A stretch of DNA of 64,000 nucleotides, taken from assembly GCF_900114535.1 (NCBI RefSeq), contig NZ_FOTK01000015.1:1-64000 (forward strand). The letters are read 5' to 3'. Positions within the stretch are counted from its first letter, which is position 1. Every line of letters starts with the position of its first letter. This document shows, piece by piece, positions 1-11,032 of this stretch. Source of the stretch: Methylobacterium pseudosasicola. GTDB lineage: Bacteria > Pseudomonadota > Alphaproteobacteria > Rhizobiales > Beijerinckiaceae. The translations under genes were made by a program, and so were the position numbers. The notes under the pieces were generated by a model that saw only the letters and a list, made by a program, of their open reading frames with translations, did not search any database and was not told where the DNA came from.

Positions 1-162
1 CCGGTATTAGCTCAAGTTTCCCTGAGTTATTCCGAACCAGAGGGCACGTTCCCACGCGTTACTCACCCGTCCGCCGCTGACACCCGAAAGTGCCCGCTCG
101 ACTTGCATGTGTTAAGCCTGCCGCCAGCGTTCGCTCTGAGCCAGGATCAAACTCTCACGTTG
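1..162 (-). rRNA. rrs: 16S ribosomal RNA, 5' end only (gene runs off the left edge)
   Basis: The reverse complement of 136-155 is the universal 16S 5' signature AGAGTTTGATCCTGGCTCAG. The sequence running left from there reads as the first variable region of a 16S gene, including the conserved ACGCGTGGGAACGTGCC block near 40-60. Only the first 160 or so bases are present. The exact 5' end is placed about seven bases upstream of the signature by analogy with E. coli and could be off by a few bases. Transcription is leftward from promoters at 506-716. Confidence 0.96.
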
Positions 163-505
163 AAGAGATTGATCTGGCCGATCACGTAGTTACTCAGACG
201 GAGCCTCACAATCGACCAAGCAGCGCTTCACAGCGCAACCAGATCGGTGAGCTCAAAAAGAGAAACACGACGATCGGCACTAGTCTCTCACTTGTCGAAG
301 CCAAAGCTTCGACCGCAAGGACAAACGCCGTCCGCGTCTCCCTTCCTCAATTCCAACAATGTCAAAGACCCGAACCCACCGGCGAACCGGCAAATTCACA
401 GACGAGACGACGATCCGGGCTAGAAACCCCGATCACCCGCTTGTCCGACTGGGAGAACCGTGATACCGGCCAGACCATCCGGTCGGCCGCCTCAGCGGTG
501 GAGGG
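163..505 (-). promoter_or_regulatory. rrn leader with boxA antitermination element
   Basis: This is the transcribed leader between the rrn promoters and the 16S 5' end. At 357-370 the minus strand reads GGTCTTTGACATTG, a good match to the alphaproteobacterial boxA (core TCTTTGACA) that loads the NusB/S10 antitermination complex. A small hairpin (GAAGC/GCTTC arms) lies near 296-311. I see no protein gene here; short open frames are chance products of high G+C. Confidence 0.7.
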
Positions 506-534
506 CGTCTAGAGCCCGCCGATCCCCCTGTCAA
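506..534 (-). promoter_or_regulatory. rrn promoter, 16S-proximal copy
   Basis: On the minus strand there is a perfect -35 TTGACA (529-534), a 17-base spacer and a -10 TAGACG (506-511). This is a sigma-70-type promoter aimed at the 16S gene about 340 bases away. The assignment rests on sequence match and position only. Confidence 0.65.
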
Positions 535-687
535 CCCCGTGGCCGAACCGCCGAAGCGAACCCGACCCCGAAACCAGCATCGGACAAAAACAGACCATCG
601 CCCGGCAAACCCGCCGGCCAATCGCCGATCCTGTCAGAAGATGCTTCAGCGCCCGGTCCACTTTCGCGGCCGGCGCCGATGACCAGG

Positions 688-716
688 GGTATAGACAGAC
701 CCCACGGGGCCGTCAA
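688..716 (-). promoter_or_regulatory. rrn promoter, distal copy
   Basis: On the minus strand there is a -35 TTGACG (711-716), an exact 17-base spacer and a -10 TATACC (688-693). It forms a tandem pair with the promoter at 506-534, an arrangement typical of growth-rate-controlled rRNA operons. Confidence 0.65.
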
Positions 717-865
717 CACCGTTGGGAACATTTTTGGAGGTTGGTTCGGATCACCCCCCTCCCCTCTCGGTTCGGCGGGCTGGAATACCCTCCGGCACGG
801 GAGCCCAGTAGAGAGGTAAGGCGCCTCAATCTCGACATGCTGCCCCCCGAGAGAAACTGTCGTGC

Positions 866-2983
866 GTGAGCGGTCCGCGCCTGCTCGGCCGCCGATCCTT
901 CATCATTAAGCGAGAGCGCCGTGCGCCGTCGTCTTTCCGGGACCTTCGAGTGAAGCGCGAGCGGCTCAAGATCGGCGATGTGGCCGCCCTCGCCCCCGGC
1001 GTCGGCCGCGGGGTCCAGGCGCCCCTCGATCTCCTCGGTGCGGACGCAACCCAGATCGATCGCCGGGCGGTCAACCTGCGCTGGCTCTGTGCCAGCACGC
1101 TGACCGGCCTGACCGGCGCGGGCCTGATCGCGGCGGCGCTCCATGTCTCCCTGCAGGGTGACGTCTCCTTCGCGGCGATCCCCGAGAAGGCCACGATCAT
1201 GCCGCGGCCGCAGCCGAGCGAGAGCGGCGCCAACCTCGCCCGCAAAGGCGACCGGCTGGTGCGCAACCTGATGATCGCCTCGGCCAAGCAGAGCTTTCGC
1301 GCCCCCGTGACCGTCCGCCTCGGCGATCGCGAGATCATCAAGGCCAAGGCCTTCGTGCGGATCACCACTCCCCTGTCCATGACCACCGGGGTCTATGCCG
1401 GCGAACTGCCGCGGTTCGACCCGATGAAGTTCGTCTCCGACGAGCCTCTGGAGCGCGCGCCCGACGCCGCCGCAGACGCGCCCGGGGCCGAGGTGACGGT
1501 GGTCAAGCGCGACCTCGCCGACGCTGCCATCGACGCCAACGCCCCGGCGCTCACCGACGACGACGTCACCGCTCAGGTGGAAGAGGAGCGCCGGATCGCC
1601 GTCGAGGCCGGGCGCCGGACCGCCATCCCGATCGCGCCCCAGATCCTCCTGTCCCGCACCCTCCAGCAGGGCGCGGGCGGCGGCGATGCGGAGAGCGCGG
1701 CCGCCAAGGACGCCAACCCGTTCAAATCGATCGAGGTGCTGGTCGTCCCCGAGAACGTCACCAAGGTCCCCAAGGTCGAGCTGAAGCCGAACGAGGCGCC
1801 GCTCGTGGAGGAGCGCGATATCGCGCTCAAGCGCGGCGAGACCCTGGAGGGAATTCTCAAAGCCACGGGCCTCGCCGGGGACGAGCAGATCCGCGGCATC
1901 GTGGCAGCGCTCGGTGGCAAGACCCGCACGGCGGCCCTGCCGGAAGGCCAGCAGATGCGGGTGCAGGTCGCCCCCGGGCCCCGCCCCGGCGATCCGCGAC
2001 AGGTCACCCGGGTTGTGCTCTACGGCGAGAACGGCATCGAGGGCATCGCGGCGCTCAACGACCGGAGCGCCTTCGTCTCCGTGGCGCCGCCGACCGAGGA
2101 AGCCCCCTCCTCCAAGCCGCAGCCCCAGGCGGATGCCGGCGAGGATGACGAGGAGGATTCGGGCTCCGGGCCGCGCCTGTACCAGAGCCTCTACGAGACG
2201 GCCGCGCGTCACGACCTGCCGCGGGCCACCGTCGAGGATATCGTCCGGGTGTTCAGCTACGACCTCGACTTCCAGCGCCGGATCGCCAGCGGCGACGGCC
2301 TCGACGTGTTCTACACCTACGACGACGAAGTCGGGGCCGACCGGCCGGACCTGCTCTATGCCGCCCTGACGCTGGGGGGCGAAACCCGCAAGGTCTACCG
2401 CTTCCAGTCCCCGGATGACGGCACGATCGACTATCTCGACGAGCAGGGACGGTCCCTGAAGAAGTTCTTGCTGCGCAAGCCGATCCCGGACGGGATCATG
2501 CGCTCCGGCTTCGGCTATCGGATGCACCCGGTGCTGGGCTACGCCAAGCTGCATACCGGCGTCGATTGGGCGAACCCGATCGGCACGCCAATCGCGGCGG
2601 CGGGCAACGGCGTGGTGATCCGGGCCGAGATGACCTCGGGCTACGGCAACCGGGTCGAGATCCAGCACGTCAACGGATACGTGACGACCTACAACCACAT
2701 GTCGCGGTTCGGCCGGGGCGTGAAAGAGGGCGTCCGGGTCCGGCAGGGGCAGATCATCGGCTATCTGGGCTCGACGGGCCTCTCCACCGGCCCGCACCTG
2801 CACTACGAGGTGATCATCAACGGCCACTTCGTCGACCCGATGAAGATCCGCGTTCCCCGCGGTCGCGAGCTCGACGGGCGGCTGCTTGCCGAGTTCAAGC
2901 GCCAGCGCGAGCAGGTCGACGCGACCATGCAGAAATCGAAGAGCGCCACGGCGCTGGCGCAGCGGGATGCCGCGGTGCGCTGA
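866..2983 (+). CDS. M23 family metallopeptidase (peptidoglycan endopeptidase)
   Basis: A 705-residue envelope protein. One membrane segment lies around residues 72-94, and a long low-complexity periplasmic stalk rich in Ala, Pro and Glu follows. A LysM-like/OapA-type region sits near 310-370, and a LytM/M23 zinc peptidase domain near 545-670. Zinc ligands are visible as HxxxD (H563, D567) and HxH (H644, H646). M23 enzymes of this layout cleave cross-links in peptidoglycan or activate amidases during division. The start is taken at GTG 866; no strong ribosome-binding site singles it out, so the true start could lie downstream, still ahead of the membrane segment. It converges on gluQ with 14 bases between stops. 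Confidence 0.88.
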   Translation: MSGPRLLGRRSFIIKRERRAPSSFRDLRVKRERLKIGDVAALAPGVGRGVQAPLDLLGADATQIDRRAVNLRWLCASTLTGLTGAGLIAAALHVSLQGDVSFAAIPEKATIMPRPQPSESGANLARKGDRLVRNLMIASAKQSFRAPVTVRLGDREIIKAKAFVRITTPLSMTTGVYAGELPRFDPMKFVSDEPLERAPDAAADAPGAEVTVVKRDLADAAIDANAPALTDDDVTAQVEEERRIAVEAGRRTAIPIAPQILLSRTLQQGAGGGDAESAAAKDANPFKSIEVLVVPENVTKVPKVELKPNEAPLVEERDIALKRGETLEGILKATGLAGDEQIRGIVAALGGKTRTAALPEGQQMRVQVAPGPRPGDPRQVTRVVLYGENGIEGIAALNDRSAFVSVAPPTEEAPSSKPQPQADAGEDDEEDSGSGPRLYQSLYETAARHDLPRATVEDIVRVFSYDLDFQRRIASGDGLDVFYTYDDEVGADRPDLLYAALTLGGETRKVYRFQSPDDGTIDYLDEQGRSLKKFLLRKPIPDGIMRSGFGYRMHPVLGYAKLHTGVDWANPIGTPIAAAGNGVVIRAEMTSGYGNRVEIQHVNGYVTTYNHMSRFGRGVKEGVRVRQGQIIGYLGSTGLSTGPHLHYEVIINGHFVDPMKIRVPRGRELDGRLLAEFKRQREQVDATMQKSKSATALAQRDAAVR

Positions 2984-2997
2984 GCGCGGCCATCAAC

Positions 2998-3861
2998 TTA
3001 CGCGAAACCGAGGCGGGCGCGGATCGCCTCGGGCGTCACCCCCGCCTGCCTGAGATCGGCGAGGCTCTGCGAGCCCCGCGACTTGGCGAGCTTTTCGCCG
3101 CCCGGATCCAGGATCAGCGCGTGGTGATGGTAGCGCGGCGTCGGCAGATCGAGCAGGCGCTGCAGCAGCACGTGGAGGTCGGTGGCCGCCTCGAGGTCCT
3201 GGCCGCGGACCACGTGGGTGATGGCCTGCTCCGCATCGTCGTGGACCACGGAGAGGTGATAGCTGGTCGGCACGTCGCGGCGGGCGATCACGGTATCGCC
3301 CCAGCGGGCGGGATCGGCCACGACTAGGCGTGTCTCAGCGCCGTCGAAGGCTTCATAGCTCAGCCGATGGCCCGCGCAACGCAGAGCGGCCGTCGTGTCG
3401 AGGCGCCAGGTATGCGGCTCGCCGCTGGCGAGGCGTTCGGCCCGGATCGCCGGATCGAGGCCGCGGCAGGTGCCGGGATAGAGCGGTGCGCCGTCCGGAT
3501 CGTGCAGATTGTCGGCGCTAGCCGCGGCCTGTGCCCGGATCTGCCCGCGGGAGCAGAAGCAGGGATAGGCGAGCCCCCGGTCGATCAGGCGCCGGAGCGT
3601 CGCCCGGTAGGACTCCATGTGGCGGGACTGGTGCCGCACCGGCTCCGGGTAGGTCAGGCCGAGCCAGGCGAGGTCGGCGACGATCGCCTCCACCAGCTCG
3701 GGCTTCGAGCGGACCGGGTCGATATCCTCGATGCGCAGGCGGCAGAGGCCGCCCATCCGCCGCGCGAGGTCGTCGTTGAGCAGGGCCGAATAGGCGTGGC
3801 CGAGATGGAGCCGTCCGTTCGGGCTCGGCGCGAAGCGGAGGATCGGTGCGTCCGGCCTCAC
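2998..3861 (-). CDS. gluQ: Glutamyl-Q tRNA(Asp) synthetase
   Basis: A truncated glutamyl-tRNA synthetase of 287 residues with no anticodon-binding domain. It transfers glutamate onto queuosine in tRNA-Asp. The HIGH signature appears as HLGH at residues 19-22 after the class I motif FAPSPNG. A zinc-type Cys cluster (CFC...C) follows near residues 100-125, and the KMSKS equivalent KLAKS is about 30 residues from the C-terminus. A longer in-frame start exists upstream, but that stretch lies over the next gene and does not look like the family. GTG at 3861-3859 overlaps the upstream stop as GTGA, which indicates translational coupling. Confidence 0.92.
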   Translation of the reverse strand: MRPDAPILRFAPSPNGRLHLGHAYSALLNDDLARRMGGLCRLRIEDIDPVRSKPELVEAIVADLAWLGLTYPEPVRHQSRHMESYRATLRRLIDRGLAYPCFCSRGQIRAQAAASADNLHDPDGAPLYPGTCRGLDPAIRAERLASGEPHTWRLDTTAALRCAGHRLSYEAFDGAETRLVVADPARWGDTVIARRDVPTSYHLSVVHDDAEQAITHVVRGQDLEAATDLHVLLQRLLDLPTPRYHHHALILDPGGEKLAKSRGSQSLADLRQAGVTPEAIRARLGFA

Positions 3862-4139
3862 CCGTCGCGGTGGCGCAGGCAGCGCGGCGCGGCCGTCTGG
3901 CAGGCGATGCCGGGCAGCGAGCAGGCCGGGCCTCCGGCCAGGCGCTGGCAGACGCGGCAGCCGTCGGTCCATTCCAGACACGCCGGGTCGTCGGCCACCG
4001 AACGCGCCGGGGCGGGATGCCGGGCGGGCAGGAGCTCGCCGAGCAGGACCGTGGCGAGCACGAGGATTGCGATACCCCAGGCAGCGAGGGCGCCGCTCGA
4101 GGAGCGCGGTGCGGGCGGCTGGGTGGCGGCTGTCGACAT
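3858..4139 (-). CDS. Small Cys-rich single-pass membrane protein, function unknown
   Basis: A 93-residue protein with one hydrophobic helix (about residues 18-36) and a C-terminal tail carrying six Cys: CLEWTDGC, CRVC-like spacing, then two further Cys in GPAC and GIAC. The spacing looks like a disulfide-bonded or metal-binding periplasmic or cytosolic knob. I recognise the CxxC-rich tail only as a conserved-hypothetical pattern, not a named family. Its stop codon overlaps the gluQ start, so the two are probably translated together. Codon use matches its neighbours. Confidence 0.72.
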   Translation of the reverse strand: MSTAATQPPAPRSSSGALAAWGIAILVLATVLLGELLPARHPAPARSVADDPACLEWTDGCRVCQRLAGGPACSLPGIACQTAAPRCLRHRDG

Positions 4140-4243
4140 GGGCTTTCTGTTGGCGTGGGGAGCGGCCGCCTGTCAACGCGGGACCGGCGGGGGCGAGCCT
4201 CGTCCCGAACGGCGGCCGCCGGCTTTCGGAGACAGGCGACGCG

Positions 4244-6292
<2,049 letters not shown>

Positions 6293-6484
6293 GGCAGCCT
6301 CCCCGGCTTCAGGCCGGCTCGGGGGCAGGATCGCAGGCGAAGCTGAAGGGCGCGTTGGGAAAAGCGCTTAACCGCCGGTTGCGCGGATCTTCGGCACGGA
6401 ATGCTAAACGTTGCCGCAGTTCGATCCGAAATCCGGCTCGCGAGTTGCCTGCCAGGACAATCGGTCCGGACGGAGATAGAGCTT

Positions 6485-8128
6485 ATGCCGGGTGAGCATT
6501 ACGACGTGATCATCGTCGGATCCGGCCCCGGCGGCGGGACGATGGCGTGGCGGCTGGCCCAGACGGGCAAGCGCATCCTCCTGATCGAGCGCGGAGACTA
6601 TCTCCTGCGCGAGCCGCGCAACTGGGACAGCCAGGCGGTGATCGTCGACGGCTATTACCAGACCAAGGAGACCTGGTACTCCTCCACCGGCAGCAGCTTC
6701 CAGCCGGGCCTGCATTATTATGTCGGCGGCAATTCGAAATTCTACGGCTCGATCCTCTTTCGCCTACGCGAGAAGGATTTTTCGGACATTCGGCACGAGG
6801 ACGGCATCGCCCCGGCCTGGCCCGTGGGCTACGACGAGTTCGAGCCGCATTACCAGGCCGCCGAGGAGCTGTTCCACGTCCACGGCCTGCGCGGCGAGGA
6901 CCCGACCGAGCCCTGGTCGCGCAAGCCCTATGCCCATCCGCCGGTCTCACACGAGCCGCGGATCCAGCAGCTGTTCGATAACTTGAAGAGCGCCGGTCAC
7001 CACCCGTTCCACCTGCCGGTGGGCGTGCGGCTGGTGGAGAAGGACGGGCGCGCCGTCTCGACCTCGCCCTGCATCAAGTGCGAATCCTTCGACGGCTTCC
7101 CCTGCCCCACCAACGGCAAGTCCGACGCGCAGACCATGGTGGTCGATCCGGCGTTGCGCGACTGCCCGAACCTGACGCTGCTGACCCGCACCTATGTCGA
7201 GCGCTTGGTCACCGACCCGACCGGACGCAGCGTCACCGGCGTGGTCGGCACCCGCGACGACGCGCCGTTCGAGGCCTCGGCCGACCTCGTGGTGGTGGCC
7301 TGCGGGGCGCTCTCCTCGGCGCTGCTGCTGCTGCGCTCGGCCAGCCACCAGCACCCGGACGGCCTCGCCAACGGCTCCGGCCAGGTCGGGCGCAACTACA
7401 TGCGCCACAACAACTCGACGGTTCTGGCGATCTCCAAGATGCCGAACCCGACGCGCTTCCAGAAGACCCTCGGCCTCAATGACTTCTACTTCGGCGACCC
7501 GGACCCGAAGGACGATTGGGACTTCCCGCTCGGCCATATCCAGATGGTCGGCAAGTCCGACGGCGCCCAGATCCACGGCGAGGGGCTGCCGGGCTTCCTG
7601 CAATGGTTCCCCAACAAGCCGTTCGACTGGATCGCCAAGCACTCCGTCGATTTCTGGCTGACCTCGGAGGATATCCCGCTCGCCCAGAACCGGGTCTACT
7701 ACAAGGACGGCAAGGTCCACCTCGATCTCACCGAGACCAATGTCGAGGCGCACAAGCGCCTGCGCCGCAAGCTGCAGGAGATCTGCAGCTTCACCGACAT
7801 GCACCCGCATCTGTTCGACCGGTCGCTCTATCTCGGCAAGAACGTTCCGATCGGGGGCACCGCGCACCAGGCTGGGACCCTGCGGTTTGGCGACGATCCC
7901 AAGACCTCGGTGCTCGACCGGCACTGCAAGGCGCACCAGCTCGACAACCTCTACGTCACCGATGCGAGCTTCTTCCCGTCGATCGGCGCCGTGAACCCGA
8001 CGCTGACGATCATCGCCAACGCCCTGCGGGTGGCCGAGCATCTGGTCGACCGGATGGGCGCCAAGAACGAAATCGCACCGCCACGCCTGTTCGACCACAC
8101 CGAGCCGCGGGAGCCCGTTCCGACGTAA
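6485..8128 (+). CDS. GMC-family FAD-dependent oxidoreductase
   Basis: A 547-residue flavoprotein of the glucose-methanol-choline family. The Rossmann FAD signature GSGPGGG is at about residues 12-18, with the family C-terminal elements GGTAHQAGT (His of the active site) and AVNPTLTI (Asn). Such enzymes oxidise alcohols or sugars; the substrate is not deducible. There is no signal peptide. The start at ATG 6485 is supported by a GGAG about nine bases upstream, while the open frame upstream has no family resemblance. A LysR regulator follows 52 bases downstream on the same strand. Confidence 0.9.
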   Translation: MPGEHYDVIIVGSGPGGGTMAWRLAQTGKRILLIERGDYLLREPRNWDSQAVIVDGYYQTKETWYSSTGSSFQPGLHYYVGGNSKFYGSILFRLREKDFSDIRHEDGIAPAWPVGYDEFEPHYQAAEELFHVHGLRGEDPTEPWSRKPYAHPPVSHEPRIQQLFDNLKSAGHHPFHLPVGVRLVEKDGRAVSTSPCIKCESFDGFPCPTNGKSDAQTMVVDPALRDCPNLTLLTRTYVERLVTDPTGRSVTGVVGTRDDAPFEASADLVVVACGALSSALLLLRSASHQHPDGLANGSGQVGRNYMRHNNSTVLAISKMPNPTRFQKTLGLNDFYFGDPDPKDDWDFPLGHIQMVGKSDGAQIHGEGLPGFLQWFPNKPFDWIAKHSVDFWLTSEDIPLAQNRVYYKDGKVHLDLTETNVEAHKRLRRKLQEICSFTDMHPHLFDRSLYLGKNVPIGGTAHQAGTLRFGDDPKTSVLDRHCKAHQLDNLYVTDASFFPSIGAVNPTLTIIANALRVAEHLVDRMGAKNEIAPPRLFDHTEPREPVPT

Positions 8129-8180
8129 GGGCGCAGCTCTGCTATACAGGGGGATCGCCCTCGAACCGATCGCCCCGCCC

Positions 8181-9119
8181 TTGGCCATTGATCACATCGA
8201 TCTCAGCCGGATCGACCTGAACCTGCTGGTCGCCCTGGACGCCCTGCTCGACGAGCGCAGCGTCACCCGGGCGGCCGCGCGGATCGGCGTCGGCCAGTCG
8301 GCGATGAGTTCGAGCCTCGCCCGGCTGCGCCGCCTATTCGACGACGAATTGCTCACCCGGGCCCCGGACGGGATGCGGCCGACGCCGAGGGCCCTGAAGC
8401 TTGCCGAGCCCCTGCGGGCGACCTTGCGGCAGGTCCAGGCCCTGGTACACCGGGAGGAGCGGTTCGATCCGGCCACCGTGGAGCGCAGCTTCACCGTGAG
8501 CCTGCCCGACAGCGTCGAGGTCCTGCTTGGCCCGCGGCTGATCGCGCAGTTGCGCCGGGAGGCGCCGGGGATCCGGCTGCTGCTGCGCTCGGTCGATCGC
8601 GCCCGGATCCTCGACGAGCTCGACGCCGACCGGGTCGATCTCGCCATCGGGTTGTTTTCGGAGGGGCAGATCCACCACAAGCAGCGGCTGCTCTACCGGG
8701 ACAGCTACGTGGTGCTATTCAACGCCGAGCTGATCGGGATCGAGCCTCCGATCGGCCTCGACGATTACCTGCGCTTCCCGCACGTGCTGACCTCCCTGCG
8801 GGAGACCGCCCACGGGGTAGTGGACGACGCGCTGGCGCTGATCGGGCGCTCGCGCGTCCTCGCGGTGACGACGCCGCGCTTCCTGGTGGTGCCGTTCCTG
8901 GTCCGCGCCGCGCCAGTGGTCGCCACCATGCATGCCCGGCTCGCCACAGCCTTCGCCAGCGCCCTGTCGCTGACGGTCAGCCCGGTGCCGGTGGCGCTGG
9001 ACGACATCGCGGTGTCGATGCTCTGGCACGCCTCCTACGATCGCGACCCCGCCCATCGCTGGCTGCGCGACCTGCTGGTGAAGCTCGCCAACGAAGCGCC
9101 GGCCTTCGGGATGCTGTGA
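8181..9119 (+). CDS. LysR-family transcriptional regulator (NodD-like branch)
   Basis: A 312-residue protein with an N-terminal winged helix (LNLLVALDALLDERSVTRAA, residues about 13-32, then the recognition helix near 38-55) and a substrate-binding effector domain. The LNLL start and the SMLWH near the C-terminus resemble the NodD/NahR-type branch, which often responds to aromatic compounds. The start is TTG 8181. It lies directly after the GMC oxidoreductase and may control it, which is inference from position only. Confidence 0.88.
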   Translation: MAIDHIDLSRIDLNLLVALDALLDERSVTRAAARIGVGQSAMSSSLARLRRLFDDELLTRAPDGMRPTPRALKLAEPLRATLRQVQALVHREERFDPATVERSFTVSLPDSVEVLLGPRLIAQLRREAPGIRLLLRSVDRARILDELDADRVDLAIGLFSEGQIHHKQRLLYRDSYVVLFNAELIGIEPPIGLDDYLRFPHVLTSLRETAHGVVDDALALIGRSRVLAVTTPRFLVVPFLVRAAPVVATMHARLATAFASALSLTVSPVPVALDDIAVSMLWHASYDRDPAHRWLRDLLVKLANEAPAFGML

Positions 9120-9151
9120 CGGCTGCTCAGTTGCGTCTCACCAACCCACGC

Positions 9152-9245
9152 CGTCATTGCGAGCGTAGCGAAGCAACCTAGGGAAACGCCACGTTTTGGG
9201 TGCGCGCGCCGCCCTGGGTTGCTTCGCTGCGCTCGCAATTACGGG
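9152..9245. repeat. REP-like inverted repeat
   Basis: Two arms, GTCATTGCGAGCGTAGCGAA at 9153-9172 and continuing to about 9178, and its near-complement at 9217-9244 (GGTTGCTTCGCTGCGCTCGC core), flank about 38 bases. The arms differ at two or three positions. This is the dispersed 'CATTGCGAGCG.AGCGAAGCAA' palindrome common in alphaproteobacterial intergenic DNA. It lies between convergent genes and could end transcription from both sides. Confidence 0.8.
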
Positions 9246-9269
9246 GGGCGGTGTGACCGTCACCGGATC

Positions 9270-10760
9270 TCACAAACAGGGATCGTCCGCCGCTTCCAGC
9301 CGGCCGCTGGCGATGGCGTCGCGAAACAGGCCGAAATCCTCGGCGTTGCGGGCCGCATAGGCGGCGGCCCAGTCGGCCAGGGCTTCGCGCAGGTCAGGGC
9401 TCTTGCCACCGCCGCAATAGCCGGCGATCGCCGCGGCGTCGCCGGTACGGGCATGGGCCCGGGCGAGGAGCGCCCCGTAGGCGTACGAGAAGGTCAGGAG
9501 CGGCGGCCCAGACATCTCGGACAGCGGGATCGCGCCCTTCAGGTTCTTCATCTGGCGCACGTAGTACGGCCGGCCCTCGATGCTGGTCCAGCCGAGCAGC
9601 GGGTCGCCCACGGCCTGAAGCAGGCGCTGGCCGTAGATGACGCGCTCGCCCTCGTGGCCGGCATAGGGCTCGGGCATGCCGGGCAGATACGGCGCGTGGG
9701 CCGGGCGGACCGCTTCCTTGACCTGGAGGAACAGGGCATCCTGGTCGGAATTCCCGCAGAGCAAGGCCACGTAGGCCCGGGTCCCGACGCTGCCGACCCC
9801 GACGACTCGGTGGGCGACGTCGATCACCTGATAGCGGTCGAGCATGAACCGCCGCTCGCGCGGCAGGGTCTCGGCGTAGCGTTCCAGTCCGGTGACGATG
9901 CTCTGCCGGGTGGCGTCGTCCACCGGGGTGAGGATCGGCGGATCGGTCCGGAAGCGCCAGCCACCGTCGATGCGCCGCTCGGCCACCTGGGCCAGGAGGC
10001 TGCGGTTGTTCTTGCGCCGCGCCTTGTCCACCGCCCGGCGAACGACCGAGCGGGCCTCGGCATTCATGCGGATCCCGCCGAGGTGTTCCGCATCCGCCCG
10101 GGTGGTCTGGTACCAGACGTCGAGGGAGCCCTGCGGCGCCAGCCGCCGCATCGTGTGCTGATAGCCGGACACCGCCGTCATCACGGCGGTGCGGGCGGAA
10201 TCCGGGGGCGTGCCGGCCTCGCCGGTGGCGACCGCGATGCCGGCGCAGAGCCGCTTCAGGTCCCATTCCCACGGGCCGACCGTGACCTCGTCGAAATCGT
10301 TGAGGTCGAGGACGATGTCCTGCTGCGGCGTGCCGAACAGGCCGAAATTGTCGATGTGGGCGTCGCCGTTCATCACCACGTCGATGCCGCTGCGGGGCCC
10401 GCGCGACAGGTCCCAGGCCATGACATGTGCGGCGCCGCGCAGGAACGCGAACGGGCTGGTCGCCATCCGGGCGACCCGCAACGGGATGAGATGCGCCTGT
10501 CGCCCCTCATGGGCCGCCTCGATCAGGCCCACCGGATCGGGCCGGTCGGGCTCTGGGCGCAGGATGGCGTGCTCAGCGTGGGGCACCTCGGCTCGCAGGG
10601 CCTTGCCGGCTTGGCGGCGCTTGTCCCAGGGCTCGACCCCCGCCCGGAGATCGATCCGCGGAAAGTCGGCGAGCGGGGCCAGCACAATGTCCTCGGCCGG
10701 CGCCCCGGAGGTCGGACCTACCGGATCGTGCCGCGTGTCGTCGCTGCGTACTTGGTCCAT
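9270..10760 (-). CDS. DUF2252 family protein
   Basis: A 496-residue protein of the DUF2252 family, whose members have a kinase-like fold. The hallmark GDAHIDNFG motif, the LDLNDFDE metal-site motif and the paired Arg-rich C-terminal region are visible. Biochemical function is not established for the family; phosphotransferase activity is inferred from the fold. The start was moved from an upstream in-frame ATG to ATG 10760, because the first 25 residues of the long form are basic, unlike the family, and sit in the intergenic region. Confidence 0.85.
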   Translation of the reverse strand: MDQVRSDDTRHDPVGPTSGAPAEDIVLAPLADFPRIDLRAGVEPWDKRRQAGKALRAEVPHAEHAILRPEPDRPDPVGLIEAAHEGRQAHLIPLRVARMATSPFAFLRGAAHVMAWDLSRGPRSGIDVVMNGDAHIDNFGLFGTPQQDIVLDLNDFDEVTVGPWEWDLKRLCAGIAVATGEAGTPPDSARTAVMTAVSGYQHTMRRLAPQGSLDVWYQTTRADAEHLGGIRMNAEARSVVRRAVDKARRKNNRSLLAQVAERRIDGGWRFRTDPPILTPVDDATRQSIVTGLERYAETLPRERRFMLDRYQVIDVAHRVVGVGSVGTRAYVALLCGNSDQDALFLQVKEAVRPAHAPYLPGMPEPYAGHEGERVIYGQRLLQAVGDPLLGWTSIEGRPYYVRQMKNLKGAIPLSEMSGPPLLTFSYAYGALLARAHARTGDAAAIAGYCGGGKSPDLREALADWAAAYAARNAEDFGLFRDAIASGRLEAADDPCL

Positions 10761-11032
10761 GATGTCCCGCCGAACCGAACGCACGACAACCTTGACCGTA
10801 CTCAGTCGTTCCGAGCCGGCTTTATCCCCGTACACGATAGGATTGGCCCGACTCTGTGACCATTCAGCTCGCGACGGGTCTTGACCACATTACAGGCCAG
10901 CCCTCTAACCGATCGCTTATTCGGAGGGCGTCTGTCCCGGCCCGGTCCGTGCGGATCAAACCGACATGGTGGCGGGTGTATCGGGGGCGGACCGAACGGC
11001 GCCGTCGGGCGTCGCATCAGGTGGGACATCAC

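Noticed and set aside
713-2827. A 704-codon minus-strand open frame over the M23 peptidase
   Set aside because: It is a GC-driven antisense shadow: His/Arg/Gly/Asp-rich translation with no family motifs, while the plus strand carries complete zinc-peptidase motifs.
2998-4176. A 392-residue version of gluQ starting at 4176
   Set aside because: The N-terminal 105 residues are Arg/Pro-rich, do not resemble the family, and overlap the small Cys-rich gene; the GTG at 3861 gives normal length.
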